Below are positions 24,823-34,242 of a DNA stretch of 64,000 nucleotides, piece by piece. Every line of letters starts with the position of its first letter. Position 1 is the stretch's first letter. Under the pieces are notes generated by a model that did no database searches, had not been told where the DNA came from, and saw nothing but the letters and a program-made list of their open reading frames with translations. This stretch comes from Oceanospirillaceae bacterium. Lineage in GTDB: Bacteria; Pseudomonadota; Gammaproteobacteria; Pseudomonadales; Oceanobacteraceae. The stretch is taken from positions 1 to 64,000 of the forward strand of contig PBQA01000005.1 in assembly GCA_002724925.1 (NCBI GenBank), in the 5' to 3' direction. The position numbers and the translations under genes were made by a program.

Positions 24823-25949
24823 GAATTTGATCCGTTGGTGACTTCAGTAACGCCAGCAGGCAGGCTGAAGTAAGTCATTAAATTCCGCCACAGTTCGCGT
24901 GTAGATGCCGTCGTCCATCGTGATATATCGACTTTCTGTCCGTTCAGTAAGGCATCTGTCATCCGGTCTGCTGCATCGTCAACATCGCCCGGCGTATATC
25001 GACAGCAGTCTGGGTACTGTTCGCGGTAACACAAAGCGTCAGGCACGACAGGAATTGCGCCAGCACTCACAGCTTCAATCATCGACAGCCCCTGAAACTC
25101 ATGATCTGCGGTGCTGACAACTACTTGAGCACGCTTCAGCAAAGCTTCATATTCAACGCGCGGAACCATACCGTCGGCAATGATGCAATCCGCATAGCGT
25201 GTACGTATGCGCGACAGTTCCACTGGCACTTTACTGGGCCTTGGGCCCAACAATGCCAGCTGAAAATCGATATCTCGTGACCCGACCGCATCAAGCAACG
25301 CCTCGAAACGATCGGGCCGTTTGTCATATTCCCAGCGGTGATTCCAGAGAATCACAGGCGTCGAGTCTATTTTCTCTGGAGTCGTATCGATAGTTACTGT
25401 ATCGATATTTACTGTATCGACAGGGACAGGTAAAACCGAGCTCTTCGCTCGTAACTGATCAACAACATTGTCGGGGACGGCGTCCGGTAACTTACGCAGA
25501 AGCTCTGCGACTCCTTGCAACATAGACTCGAGATTAAAGCGCGAATTAAACAAACAACGCTCAGAGGCCAAGGCCCCGTACAACTGAACCATCTGTGGGT
25601 CAATCGACGAGTGCTGACGGTCACCCACTGGGTAAGCAAACTGATTCTCGTGAAAATACAAAGTCACAGGAGTACCTGCGAGTTCTGGGTGCAGCCCTTT
25701 GATGGTGGCAATATCCACCATGGATGTTGCGAGAATATGATGAGGGCATTCTTGCCGGAGCGCGTCCCGGAATTCTGCCATCCACGACAACGGGTTACCC
25801 CGGATACGCCAGCGGAAGTAGCGGCCAGGAAGTTCGAAGATACGAAAGCGCACCGGCAAGTCCTGCTGATTCGATAGCCAGTTAACCCAGCTGGCGTGGC
25901 TTTCGGAACGATAGGCTGACAGTAGCCAGACCAGAGGACGTTCAGGCAT
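24801..25949 (-). CDS. GTDC1/DUF3524-type glycosyltransferase, tRNA-queuosine alpha-mannosyltransferase-like
   Basis: 382 residues. The N-terminus PLVWLLSAYRSESHASWVNWL is the DUF3524 signature. In animals this family (QTMAN/GTDC1) mannosylates queuosine in tRNA-Asp. The core ILATSMVDIA, VTLYFHENQFAYP and LFNSRFNLE matches it, and the C-terminal half is a GT-B glycosyltransferase domain (LWNHRWEYDKRP, then EAVSAGAIPVVP). The linker between the two halves carries short imperfect repeats (VDTVNIDTVTIDTT), matching 'actgtatcgat' repeats at about 25385-25425. The bacterial substrate is unproven. Confidence 0.75.
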   Translation of the reverse strand: MPERPLVWLLSAYRSESHASWVNWLSNQQDLPVRFRIFELPGRYFRWRIRGNPLSWMAEFRDALRQECPHHILATSMVDIATIKGLHPELAGTPVTLYFHENQFAYPVGDRQHSSIDPQMVQLYGALASERCLFNSRFNLESMLQGVAELLRKLPDAVPDNVVDQLRAKSSVLPVPVDTVNIDTVTIDTTPEKIDSTPVILWNHRWEYDKRPDRFEALLDAVGSRDIDFQLALLGPRPSKVPVELSRIRTRYADCIIADGMVPRVEYEALLKRAQVVVSTADHEFQGLSMIEAVSAGAIPVVPDALCYREQYPDCCRYTPGDVDDAADRMTDALLNGQKVDISRWTTASTRELWRNLMTYFSLPAGVTEVTNGSNSWDFYTG

Positions 25950-25953
25950 TGAG

Positions 25954-26487
25954 TCAGATCGCCATTCGAGAGCGGTCGCGCTCCTGTTTGGCAGAGTCGG
26001 ACGCCTGATTGATTTCCGACAAGCGTTTTTCGAGTCCGGAGATATTCTCTCGTTGCTGGCGTATCTGCTCGTTATAACGGTCTGCGCCGGTTTTCATCTC
26101 ATCAACGATCGCCTGGGCCCGGTTACGGGCATTCGGGCCTGCAAGAGACTTGGCCAACTCAGATTTTTCTTTGATCATGCGCTCGCGTTCATTCTGAAGA
26201 TCGGTGAGCTTCTTCTTCGCATTTTTCAGATCACGCTGCACGCGAATCCGGTCATTGTTCCGTGATAACTCATCAGCCATACCTTGCAACTCGGCTTCCG
26301 AGGCGCCTCGTGACGGCTTACTGGTATCAACCTGACGTTCTTCCTTCACCGAGTATTCTGACGGGCATGGCGTCTGTGAAAACAGGGTCTCGCCCGCTGC
26401 TGATTTACAGACATAAACTTTCCCCGCGTGTACCGGCAGAGCAGCCGAAAACACGACCATACCGACCAGTAATAAAAAACCACGCAT
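25954..26487 (-). CDS. DUF4124 domain protein with coiled coil
   Basis: 177 residues. Signal peptide (RGFLLLVGMVVFSAALPVHAG, cleavage after VHA). A DUF4124 module follows (KVYVCKSAAGETLFSQTPCP, with two Cys that may form a disulfide). A long charged coiled coil follows from about residue 65 to the end. It is a periplasmic protein of unknown role. It starts an operon with the glycosyltransferase and CPBP genes (4 bp spacing). Confidence 0.75.
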   Translation of the reverse strand: MRGFLLLVGMVVFSAALPVHAGKVYVCKSAAGETLFSQTPCPSEYSVKEERQVDTSKPSRGASEAELQGMADELSRNNDRIRVQRDLKNAKKKLTDLQNERERMIKEKSELAKSLAGPNARNRAQAIVDEMKTGADRYNEQIRQQRENISGLEKRLSEINQASDSAKQERDRSRMAI

Positions 26488-26600
26488 ATTAAGACTCCTT
26501 GTTATCAGAAATGATGGCGAAAAGGCCCGGATTCGCCCTGCGCTAACCTGTGGAGTGACTATACTTTAAAGCGGATTGTACTTTCTACCACGGAGCAGGC

Positions 26601-29600
26601 ATGCCTCAGCCCACCCCCAATATCCCCGAAGCCCCTTCAGGTGATCACTGGCTTTTACAAAAATACGCTCTGGATCAGCACGCGATCGTAGCCGTTACTG
26701 ACAAACAAGGCCGCATTCAATACGTGAATGATCTGTTCTGCGACATCAGCGGCTACGAGCGCGAGGAGTTAATTGGCCGTACACACCACATCGTCAACTC
26801 AGGCCATCACAGTAGCCAGTTCTTCGAAGAAATGTTCGAAACACTGGCTGATAGAGACATCTGGCGTGGCGAGATCTGCAATCGTACTAAGACCGGCGAG
26901 CTTTACTGGGTAGAAACCACCATTTCGACCCAGCGAGATGACCAAGGCGACATAACGGGCTACGTCGCATTGCGCACCGATGTCACAGACCAGCACCGCA
27001 CCCTGGACGCCATGCGCCGCTTGCACGAGATTACCTCTGATCGCCAGGCAACCATCAACACTAAGGCAGAGCGAATTCTTGGTCTGGGCTGCGAGATATT
27101 CAACCTGCCCATAGGCATCATCAGTCACATCAGTGACGAGCACTACACGGTTCGTTTCACCCTGAACCCTGATAATGCTCTTAAGCCAGGTGACAGCTTT
27201 GAACTGGGCAACACCTACTGCTCTGAAACCATAGGCGGTTGCCACGCCGTCGCGCATCACCATGTTGGAGACAGCGACACCCAGCATCATCCTGCTTACG
27301 CCAATTTCGGCCTTGAGTCGTACCTTGCTGCCCCACTGTTTCTGAAGGACAAGCTTTACGGCACAATCAATTTTTCAGGGCCAGAAGCGCGCTCACGGGC
27401 ATTCAGCACCGGCGAGATTGAGCTCATACAACTGTTCGCGAAGTGGATCGGGGACGAACTCGCACGGGAAGAAACCGACAATGCGCTTGAACGTGAGCGC
27501 CTGTTGCTGGATGCCGTCAGTAAACAAGCGCGTATTGGCGGCTGGGAGCTCGACCTCAAAACAGAAAGTCTCTACTGGACGCCAGTCACCCGCTTGATTC
27601 ATGAAGTCGATGACGACTTTATCCCGACCGTGAAGAACGGCATCGATTTTTACGACGGCGATGAAGCCAAAGAGAGTCTGCGTATCGCTATTGCAGACGC
27701 CATAGAGAAAGGCCAGAACTGGGATCTTGAGCTACCACTGAAAACCGCCAAAGGCCGACGGATATGGGCCCGCGCTCTGGGTACACCCGTGATGGTCGAT
27801 GGTACCTGCACTCGCCTACTCGGATCATTTCAGGACATCACTGAAGAACGTGAACAGGAAGCAGAGAAGCGTGAGGAAGCCCAGCGCAATCAGCTGATGA
27901 TTGAGTCAACCGCGGTCGGCTTCTGGGACTGGAACATCAAGACTGGAGAAACGTCGTTCAGTGAGCGCTGGGCCAATATTATTGGCTACACGCTCGACGA
28001 GTTGGCACCAGTATCTATCGACACCTGGCTGGATGCTTGCCACCCGGACGATCTGGAACGCTCAGGCGAGCTTCTTCAACAGCACTGGGAAGGCACACTG
28101 GATCGCTATGAATGCGAAGCCAGAATGAAACACAAAGATGGTCGCTGGATCTGGGTCCACGACACGGGTCGAGTCGTTGAATGGGACGAGGACGGAAAAC
28201 CACTGCGCATGATTGGTACCCACCTCGACATCACAGAGAACAAGCTCGCACAGACCGAAATCAATATCAGTCATCAACGCATTCAACTGGCGACGGAGTC
28301 AGCTGGCATTTGCATCTGGGAGCATAACCTGGCTACCGGAGAAATGACCTGGGATGCCGGGATGCGGGAGCTGTACGCTATCGACCCTGATGTTGCCCCG
28401 CCGAACATCAGAGAATGGGAATCCTATATTCATCCAGAAGACCACGACTGGGTTGTCACGCGCCTCAAAGACGCTATTCGGCACAGCAAACCTTTCGACT
28501 ACGAATTCAGAATCGTGCGCGCGGATGGAAAAGAGCGTCACGTTCGAACGGCTGCAGTCATTCTTGACGACGATCATACGCAGGGGTCCCGGATTGTCGG
28601 AATGACCAGCGATGTGACCCAACAGAAAGAGAATGAGCTTGCATTATTAGCCGCAAAGCGAGAGGCAGAAAGCGCAGCACGCACCAAAAGCGACTTCCTC
28701 GCGACCATGAGTCATGAGATCCGTACGCCAATGAATGGCGTTCTTGGTATGCTCAACCTCCTGAAAGATACTCCACTCACAGACGATCAGCTTAACCGGA
28801 TACGCATTGCGCAAAACAGTGCGCAGTCTCTGCTTACACTGATTAACGACATCCTCGACTTTTCAAAAATCGAAGCGAATAAGCTTGAACTTGAATCCAT
28901 TGAATTTGAGCTTAACGGTGTACTGACAGCCGCTACAGAATCGCTGGCCAGCCAGGCCGAAACAAAAGCCGTGGAGCTATTGGTCGATACTTCAAAACTG
29001 CACACCAATACCGTGATCGGCGACCCTGGGCGGGTCCGTCAGATACTGATCAATCTTCTCAGTAACGCCATTAAATTCACCAATGAAGGAGAAGTCACGG
29101 TTTCTATAGAACAACTCCTGGTTGATGATAAATGGCAACTGTTGATGAGAGTAAAAGACACCGGCATAGGCATTGACGAAACCAAGCGGGTCAATCTCTT
29201 TAATGCATTTAAACAGGTCGACTCCTCCACCACGAGAGAGTTTGGCGGCAGTGGGCTCGGGCTCGCTATCGTAAAAAACCTTTGTGAACGCATGAACGGT
29301 TCAGTTTCCGTTCAAAGCACTCCAAATAAAGGCAGTGAGTTTACCGCCACCGTACAACTCGATATTGCCCCCGAAGCGACCCCCCTTCCCGGCCTTAACG
29401 GCACTCGTGTACTGGCAATTATTAATAACCCTAAATCCCGCGAGATTACCCGCCAGAACCTCGAAGCTTTGGGTGCCAGAGTGGATGCCGTAGGTTCTAC
29501 CGCAGATGCCTCCGAAATACTGATAGGCGACCCCGACAGCGTCGACCTTCTGATCCTGAGCAGCAATATTCCGGGGGAAGACTGGAGAGACAGCTCAGAA

Positions 29601-30839
29601 GCACTCGCTCAACTACCGGCGATGGATACGGCGCTCAGAGTGTTGATGGTGCCAGTCAGCTTCCGTCAATCTGAGCGAGTGCTCGAATCCGGCAGACTTC
29701 ACGGGCACGTGTTAAAGCCACTGAACGTACTTAACCTGGTCGAGTACTTCCATACCCGTAAGGAATTCGGCCAGACTGAAGGTTCAGGCCCGAAACGCGA
29801 TAAGCCTTCCTTCCGTAACAAACGGGTACTATTGGTTGAAGACAACCGGGTAAATCAACTGGTTGCAGAAGAAATGCTCACCGCGCTCGGTATCAAAGTC
29901 GTGGTAACAGAAAATGGCGATGAAGCTATTCAGAAAATTAGCTCCGAAGAGTCTCCTTTTGACCTGATTCTTATGGACTGCCAGATGCCCGTCATGGATG
30001 GCTATCAAGCGACTCGGGCACTGCGCCACGGGCGAGCTGGCGACCAGCACCAGAGCACTCCGGTCATTGCCATGACAGCGCACGCCATGACTGGCGACAA
30101 AGAGAGATGCCTTGCATCCGGCATGAACGACTACCTGGCCAAACCTGTTGACCCTGGTTTACTGACGTCAATGCTCGAACGCTGGTTACTGACAGATGAC
30201 ATAAATCAGGAATCGTCAGTAAGCAACGCTGTCGTCATTAGAAGTCAGCCTCAAGCCGGAGAGACCATCTGGGATCGCCAGCAGGCGCTTAAACGCGTTG
30301 TCGGCAACGAGAAACTGCTCAACCAATTAATCGATATGTTCCGCAGTGAACAACCTGTGCGCTTGTCTGAAATGACACAGCTCCTCGATGGCGGCCGCTA
30401 TGACGCACTCAGAGAGGTAGCACACAACCTCAAAGGCGTCGCAGGCAATCTCGGGCTCGTTGCCCTACAGAAAGTCGCCTCCAAGCTGGATCAGGATATC
30501 CGCACTGGCAACACCAGCACTGCCGGTCAGTTGCTTGACGAGTTGCATGAAGAAACAGGGCGGCTGACAGAACTGCTGGAAAACACTAACAATGCCAAAA
30601 CGCCGACGCCACTTATTGGCCTTAGAGAACAACTGGTTGCAATAAATCACGCTTTGGAACAAAACGACTACATTAGTCAGAAGAGTCTGGAATTCATGCT
30701 TAAACCCCTTGGGAATGCGTATTACGAAGCAGAACTGGGGCAGCTTGCACACGAAATCACCGCATTTGAAAACGCAAAAGCTCAGTCTAGGATTAAATCA
30801 CTGCTTCAGCAGATAACCGAGAGCAATAAAAATGCCTAA
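26601..30839 (+). CDS. Giant hybrid sensor histidine kinase (PAS-GAF-PAS-PAS-PAS-HisKA-HATPase-REC-REC-Hpt)
   Basis: 1412 residues, cytoplasmic, with no membrane span. The first PAS is at about 20-130 (YVNDLFCDISGYEREEL), then GAF (about 145-290) and three more PAS (about 300-420, 430-555, 560-685). HisKA has SHEIRTPMNGVLGML (His about residue 711). The HATPase has NLLSNAIKFTNEGE and GIGIDE. A degenerate receiver-like block spans about 935-1065. A full REC follows (VLLVEDNRVNQLV, MDCQMPVMDGY), and an Hpt domain (AHNLKGVAGN). This is an ArcB/BarA-type phosphorelay kinase. Its probable output is the adjacent REC-GGDEF gene, which overlaps by 8 bp. Confidence 0.88.
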   Translation: MPQPTPNIPEAPSGDHWLLQKYALDQHAIVAVTDKQGRIQYVNDLFCDISGYEREELIGRTHHIVNSGHHSSQFFEEMFETLADRDIWRGEICNRTKTGELYWVETTISTQRDDQGDITGYVALRTDVTDQHRTLDAMRRLHEITSDRQATINTKAERILGLGCEIFNLPIGIISHISDEHYTVRFTLNPDNALKPGDSFELGNTYCSETIGGCHAVAHHHVGDSDTQHHPAYANFGLESYLAAPLFLKDKLYGTINFSGPEARSRAFSTGEIELIQLFAKWIGDELAREETDNALERERLLLDAVSKQARIGGWELDLKTESLYWTPVTRLIHEVDDDFIPTVKNGIDFYDGDEAKESLRIAIADAIEKGQNWDLELPLKTAKGRRIWARALGTPVMVDGTCTRLLGSFQDITEEREQEAEKREEAQRNQLMIESTAVGFWDWNIKTGETSFSERWANIIGYTLDELAPVSIDTWLDACHPDDLERSGELLQQHWEGTLDRYECEARMKHKDGRWIWVHDTGRVVEWDEDGKPLRMIGTHLDITENKLAQTEINISHQRIQLATESAGICIWEHNLATGEMTWDAGMRELYAIDPDVAPPNIREWESYIHPEDHDWVVTRLKDAIRHSKPFDYEFRIVRADGKERHVRTAAVILDDDHTQGSRIVGMTSDVTQQKENELALLAAKREAESAARTKSDFLATMSHEIRTPMNGVLGMLNLLKDTPLTDDQLNRIRIAQNSAQSLLTLINDILDFSKIEANKLELESIEFELNGVLTAATESLASQAETKAVELLVDTSKLHTNTVIGDPGRVRQILINLLSNAIKFTNEGEVTVSIEQLLVDDKWQLLMRVKDTGIGIDETKRVNLFNAFKQVDSSTTREFGGSGLGLAIVKNLCERMNGSVSVQSTPNKGSEFTATVQLDIAPEATPLPGLNGTRVLAIINNPKSREITRQNLEALGARVDAVGSTADASEILIGDPDSVDLLILSSNIPGEDWRDSSEALAQLPAMDTALRVLMVPVSFRQSERVLESGRLHGHVLKPLNVLNLVEYFHTRKEFGQTEGSGPKRDKPSFRNKRVLLVEDNRVNQLVAEEMLTALGIKVVVTENGDEAIQKISSEESPFDLILMDCQMPVMDGYQATRALRHGRAGDQHQSTPVIAMTAHAMTGDKERCLASGMNDYLAKPVDPGLLTSMLERWLLTDDINQESSVSNAVVIRSQPQAGETIWDRQQALKRVVGNEKLLNQLIDMFRSEQPVRLSEMTQLLDGGRYDALREVAHNLKGVAGNLGLVALQKVASKLDQDIRTGNTSTAGQLLDELHEETGRLTELLENTNNAKTPTPLIGLREQLVAINHALEQNDYISQKSLEFMLKPLGNAYYEAELGQLAHEITAFENAKAQSRIKSLLQQITESNKNA

Positions 30840-31755
30840 TGACATTCCGCTATCCACCGTTTTACTCGTCGATGATTCCCCGTCGAATATACGCGTTATG
30901 GCCGCTGTACTTCAGGAACGCTACCGAGTAAAAACAGCGACAAGCGGACAGCAGTGCCTGGACATGGCGCTGAAGCACAAACCTGACCTGATTCTGCTAG
31001 ATATCGAAATGCCTGGGATCTCGGGTTACGAAACCTGCCGCGAACTCAAAGACATGAGCGAGACACGAGACATCCCTATCATCTTTGTCACCGGCCGCGA
31101 CAATATCGAAGATGAAGAGCTGGGCCTGCGCATCGGTGCCGTTGATTACATTACCAAACCGATACGCCCGGTGATTCTGTCCGCGCGCGTTGACACGCAC
31201 ATCACTCTGAAACGTCAACAGGATCGCCTTCTTCAACTGGCCATGCATGACCAGCTCACGGGTCTGTATAACCGCCACTACATGTTAGAGATGGTCGACC
31301 AGCGAATCGCACGGGCTCGCCGCCATAACACACCCCTGACAACACTGATTATTGATCTCGACCATTTCAAAAAAATTAATGACACTCATGGGCACATTGT
31401 CGGTGACCAGATCCTTGAGCAGGTAGCAACTCTGCTCGAACGTCAGTGCCGCACCGAAGACACTGTCGCACGCTTCGGTGGCGAAGAGTTTATCGTACTG
31501 ATGGAACCCTGCAGCCTGAATCAGGCTCACTATAAAGCCGAAGTCATGCGCCACCAGATATCAAAACTCATGCCTTCGGAGATCCCTGTCACGGTGAGTA
31601 TCGGAGCCGCAGAATTGACCGAGCACGATGAAAACTTCAATGCACTTCTCAAACGAGCCGACGATGCTCTCTATCGCGCTAAGGAAAACGGACGAAACTG
31701 TACTGAGCTATCTCACATCGAGCACACGATACAAGCGTCGAAAGCATCCCACTAA
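30832..31755 (+). CDS. REC-GGDEF response regulator (diguanylate cyclase)
   Basis: 307 residues. The REC domain at about 9-125 keeps [10 protein letters not shown], the phosphoacceptor Asp in [15 protein letters not shown], and the Lys in TKPIRP. The GGDEF domain at about 145-300 has FGGEEFIVL, so it should make c-di-GMP from two GTP. I see no clear RxxD inhibitory site. It overlaps the hybrid kinase by 8 bp and probably takes phosphate from its Hpt domain. Confidence 0.88.
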   Translation: MPNDIPLSTVLLVDDSPSNIRVMAAVLQERYRVKTATSGQQCLDMALKHKPDLILLDIEMPGISGYETCRELKDMSETRDIPIIFVTGRDNIEDEELGLRIGAVDYITKPIRPVILSARVDTHITLKRQQDRLLQLAMHDQLTGLYNRHYMLEMVDQRIARARRHNTPLTTLIIDLDHFKKINDTHGHIVGDQILEQVATLLERQCRTEDTVARFGGEEFIVLMEPCSLNQAHYKAEVMRHQISKLMPSEIPVTVSIGAAELTEHDENFNALLKRADDALYRAKENGRNCTELSHIEHTIQASKASH

Positions 31756-31823
31756 AAAGCCCCGCACATATCAGGTACAATCGCCGCCTTGAAATAATTA
31801 CCCCGGCGGCGAAGGTACCCACC

Positions 31824-33200
31824 ATGACAGACCAACCCTCAACCCCAAGTGTCGGTGAAGGCGATGCAATTCCAAGCAGCGGCAAAGTAGGATTTGTCAG
31901 TCTTGGCTGCCCGAAAGCGCTGGTGGACTCTGAGCGCATCCTGACCCAACTCAAACTCGATGGCTACGACGTCGTTAATCAGTACGACAATGCTGATGTC
32001 GTGGTAGTGAATACCTGTGGTTTTATTGATGCTGCAAAACAGGAATCACTGGACGCCATCAACGAAGCCATGAACGAGAATGGCCGGGTCATCGTGACAG
32101 GCTGTATGGGCAAAGGCGCCGACGCCGAGCTGATCAAAGAAAAGAACCCAGGAGTGCTCGCGGTAACGGGCCCTCAGGCCTATGAAGAAGTGATGACCGC
32201 CGTACATGAATGGTCACCCAAGCAGACTGAGCATAACCCCTTTACGGACCTGGTTCCGCCTCAGGGCGTGAAACTGACGCCACGTCACTACTCCTACCTG
32301 AAAATTTCAGAAGGCTGTAACCACAGCTGCACTTTCTGCATTATTCCAGATATGCGCGGCAAGCATGTCAGCCGTCCGATCGGAGACGTACTGGAAGAGG
32401 CTAAACGACTGGTCGACGCTGGTACCAAAGAACTTCTCGTGATCTCTCAGGACACCTCAGCCTACGGTGTCGACCTGAAATACCGCACCGGCTTCTGGGA
32501 TGGCAAACCCGTTAAAACCAAGATGCTCGATCTCTGTGAAGAGCTCGGCAAGATGGGCGTTTGGGTTCGCCTGCATTACGTCTATCCATACCCGCATGTT
32601 GATGACGTGATTCCTCTTATGGCTGAGGGCAAGATACTTCCGTACCTGGATATCCCCTTCCAACATGCCAGCCCACGGATTCTGAAACTGATGAAGCGCC
32701 CTGCCCACGCAGAGAACACTCTGGCGCGCATCAAGAAATGGCGTGAAATCTGCCCTGAGCTGGTATTGCGCTCGACTTTCGTTGTTGGCTTCCCCGGTGA
32801 AACAGAAGAAGACTTCCAGATGCTACTCGACTGGCTCGAAGAGGCTGAACTCGATCGCGTTGGCTGCTTCAAATACAGCCCGGTTGAAGGCGCTAAAGCC
32901 AATGACCTGCCAGATCATGTGCCAGAGGACATCCAGCAGGAGCGCCACGATCGCTTTATGGAAAAGGCTCAGGAAATCAGCACACGCAAGCTTGCGCGTC
33001 GCGTTGGCACCCGCATGACAGTGCTTATTGATGAAGTCGACGAAGAAGGCGCGATTGGCCGCTCAATTGCCGATGCACCAAACATCGATGGGATGGTTTA
33101 CCTGAACGAATTCTTCGATTGTCAGCCAGGTGACTTTATTGAGGTGGATATCGAGCATTCTGACGAGTACGACCTGTGGGGAACGCCGGTCAGCAGCTAA
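31824..33200 (+). CDS. rimO: Ribosomal protein S12 methylthiotransferase RimO
   Basis: 458 residues. The N-terminal MTTase domain begins [16 protein letters not shown] with three cluster Cys. The radical-SAM motif is [13 protein letters not shown], followed by RGKHVSR. The C-terminal TRAM domain is from about 390. RimO methylthiolates Asp-89 of S12. It is transcribed alone after a short intergenic region. Confidence 0.96.
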   Translation: MTDQPSTPSVGEGDAIPSSGKVGFVSLGCPKALVDSERILTQLKLDGYDVVNQYDNADVVVVNTCGFIDAAKQESLDAINEAMNENGRVIVTGCMGKGADAELIKEKNPGVLAVTGPQAYEEVMTAVHEWSPKQTEHNPFTDLVPPQGVKLTPRHYSYLKISEGCNHSCTFCIIPDMRGKHVSRPIGDVLEEAKRLVDAGTKELLVISQDTSAYGVDLKYRTGFWDGKPVKTKMLDLCEELGKMGVWVRLHYVYPYPHVDDVIPLMAEGKILPYLDIPFQHASPRILKLMKRPAHAENTLARIKKWREICPELVLRSTFVVGFPGETEEDFQMLLDWLEEAELDRVGCFKYSPVEGAKANDLPDHVPEDIQQERHDRFMEKAQEISTRKLARRVGTRMTVLIDEVDEEGAIGRSIADAPNIDGMVYLNEFFDCQPGDFIEVDIEHSDEYDLWGTPVSS

Positions 33201-33273
33201 AGACGACCCGTTTGTATTGCGTAATGGATCTCCACCCCGCGAAGGCGTGGGGCGGGAATCCAATCTCTTCGAG

Positions 33274-34188
33274 TTACCCCGCAAGAGCAGCTGCAAGATC
33301 TTCCTGCGACGGCATAAACCAGTAAGAACCCGTCAGTGCGTCACTGAAATCCATCATGGCATCCGTGATGCCATCATCTTTACCCAGCATGCTATCAATC
33401 ACGTTCACAAAGCGATCCATATCACAGGCAAATGCCAGAAAATAAAGCCCCTTATCCTGGCCACCGCCGTACGGAGTTCCCCGGCGGTACATTTTCATCG
33501 GCACATCATCAACATCGATATCCGTGCGCCCCACGTGTGATTCAGGAGGAAGCGCCGTCCCCTCCAGCTCAATATTCGTCTCTTTGGTGCGGCCGATGAC
33601 GTTTTCCTGAGCAGTCACACTCAGGCTAAGAAATTCCTGCAGCCGGTGCGTCCACTTTTGGCCCAGAACAAACGAACCGCCCTCTCCCGGTTGGCCTTCA
33701 GGAATAATTGCCGCAGCACGCTTTTTCTCCGCCGTTCCGGGGTTGCCTGTACCGTCGACAAAGCCAGTAATAATGCGGGCATCACGAGTTTTATAGCCAT
33801 CGAGATCCAGCTCAAGGTCAGCAATGCTATTTAATGCTTCTGTGACCTGCACGACGGCATTCATCACATCGCCACGATCTTCGCCCACCACCCAGATAAA
33901 CATGTCTCGCTGCGAAGCCGGCATAACATGCCCTTTTGCAGAATATTGAGCAGTAAAATCATGCAAGCCATCAGGCGACCAGCCCGGCCCTAATCGCTGC
34001 CAGCTGGCTTGATTGAAGGCGACCAGAATATGAGCGCCATCGACAGGCTTCACCGCCTGAGACAAGGCCTGGCGCAACTCGGCATCGGATGTCGAACGGA
34101 ATTGATATTCGAGGTACTGACTGCTACGACCCGGCTCTTCGAACAGGCCGGCCTGATGTGTCTTCATTGTAACGGCTCCGGTTGTCAT
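33274..34188 (-). CDS. DyP-type haem peroxidase
   Basis: 304 residues. The distal GxxDG motif is in GFVDGTGNP (catalytic Asp). The proximal His is probably in SHVGRTDID, and the Arg in YRRGTPYGGG. There is no Tat or Sec signal, so it is cytoplasmic, of the small DyP type also seen in YfeX-like enzymes. It oxidises dyes or porphyrins with H2O2. A monocistronic gene. Confidence 0.9.
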   Translation of the reverse strand: MTTGAVTMKTHQAGLFEEPGRSSQYLEYQFRSTSDAELRQALSQAVKPVDGAHILVAFNQASWQRLGPGWSPDGLHDFTAQYSAKGHVMPASQRDMFIWVVGEDRGDVMNAVVQVTEALNSIADLELDLDGYKTRDARIITGFVDGTGNPGTAEKKRAAAIIPEGQPGEGGSFVLGQKWTHRLQEFLSLSVTAQENVIGRTKETNIELEGTALPPESHVGRTDIDVDDVPMKMYRRGTPYGGGQDKGLYFLAFACDMDRFVNVIDSMLGKDDGITDAMMDFSDALTGSYWFMPSQEDLAAALAG

Positions 34189-34242
34189 CGCCCTCTGTAT
34201 CTTCAGAGGTTTTAATTATTCTAGCGCCAGACACCCGATAGT

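Noticed and set aside
33225-33255. GC-rich hairpin after rimO
   Set aside because: Stem CCCCGC/GCGTGGGG is present but no T-tract follows, so I do not call a terminator.
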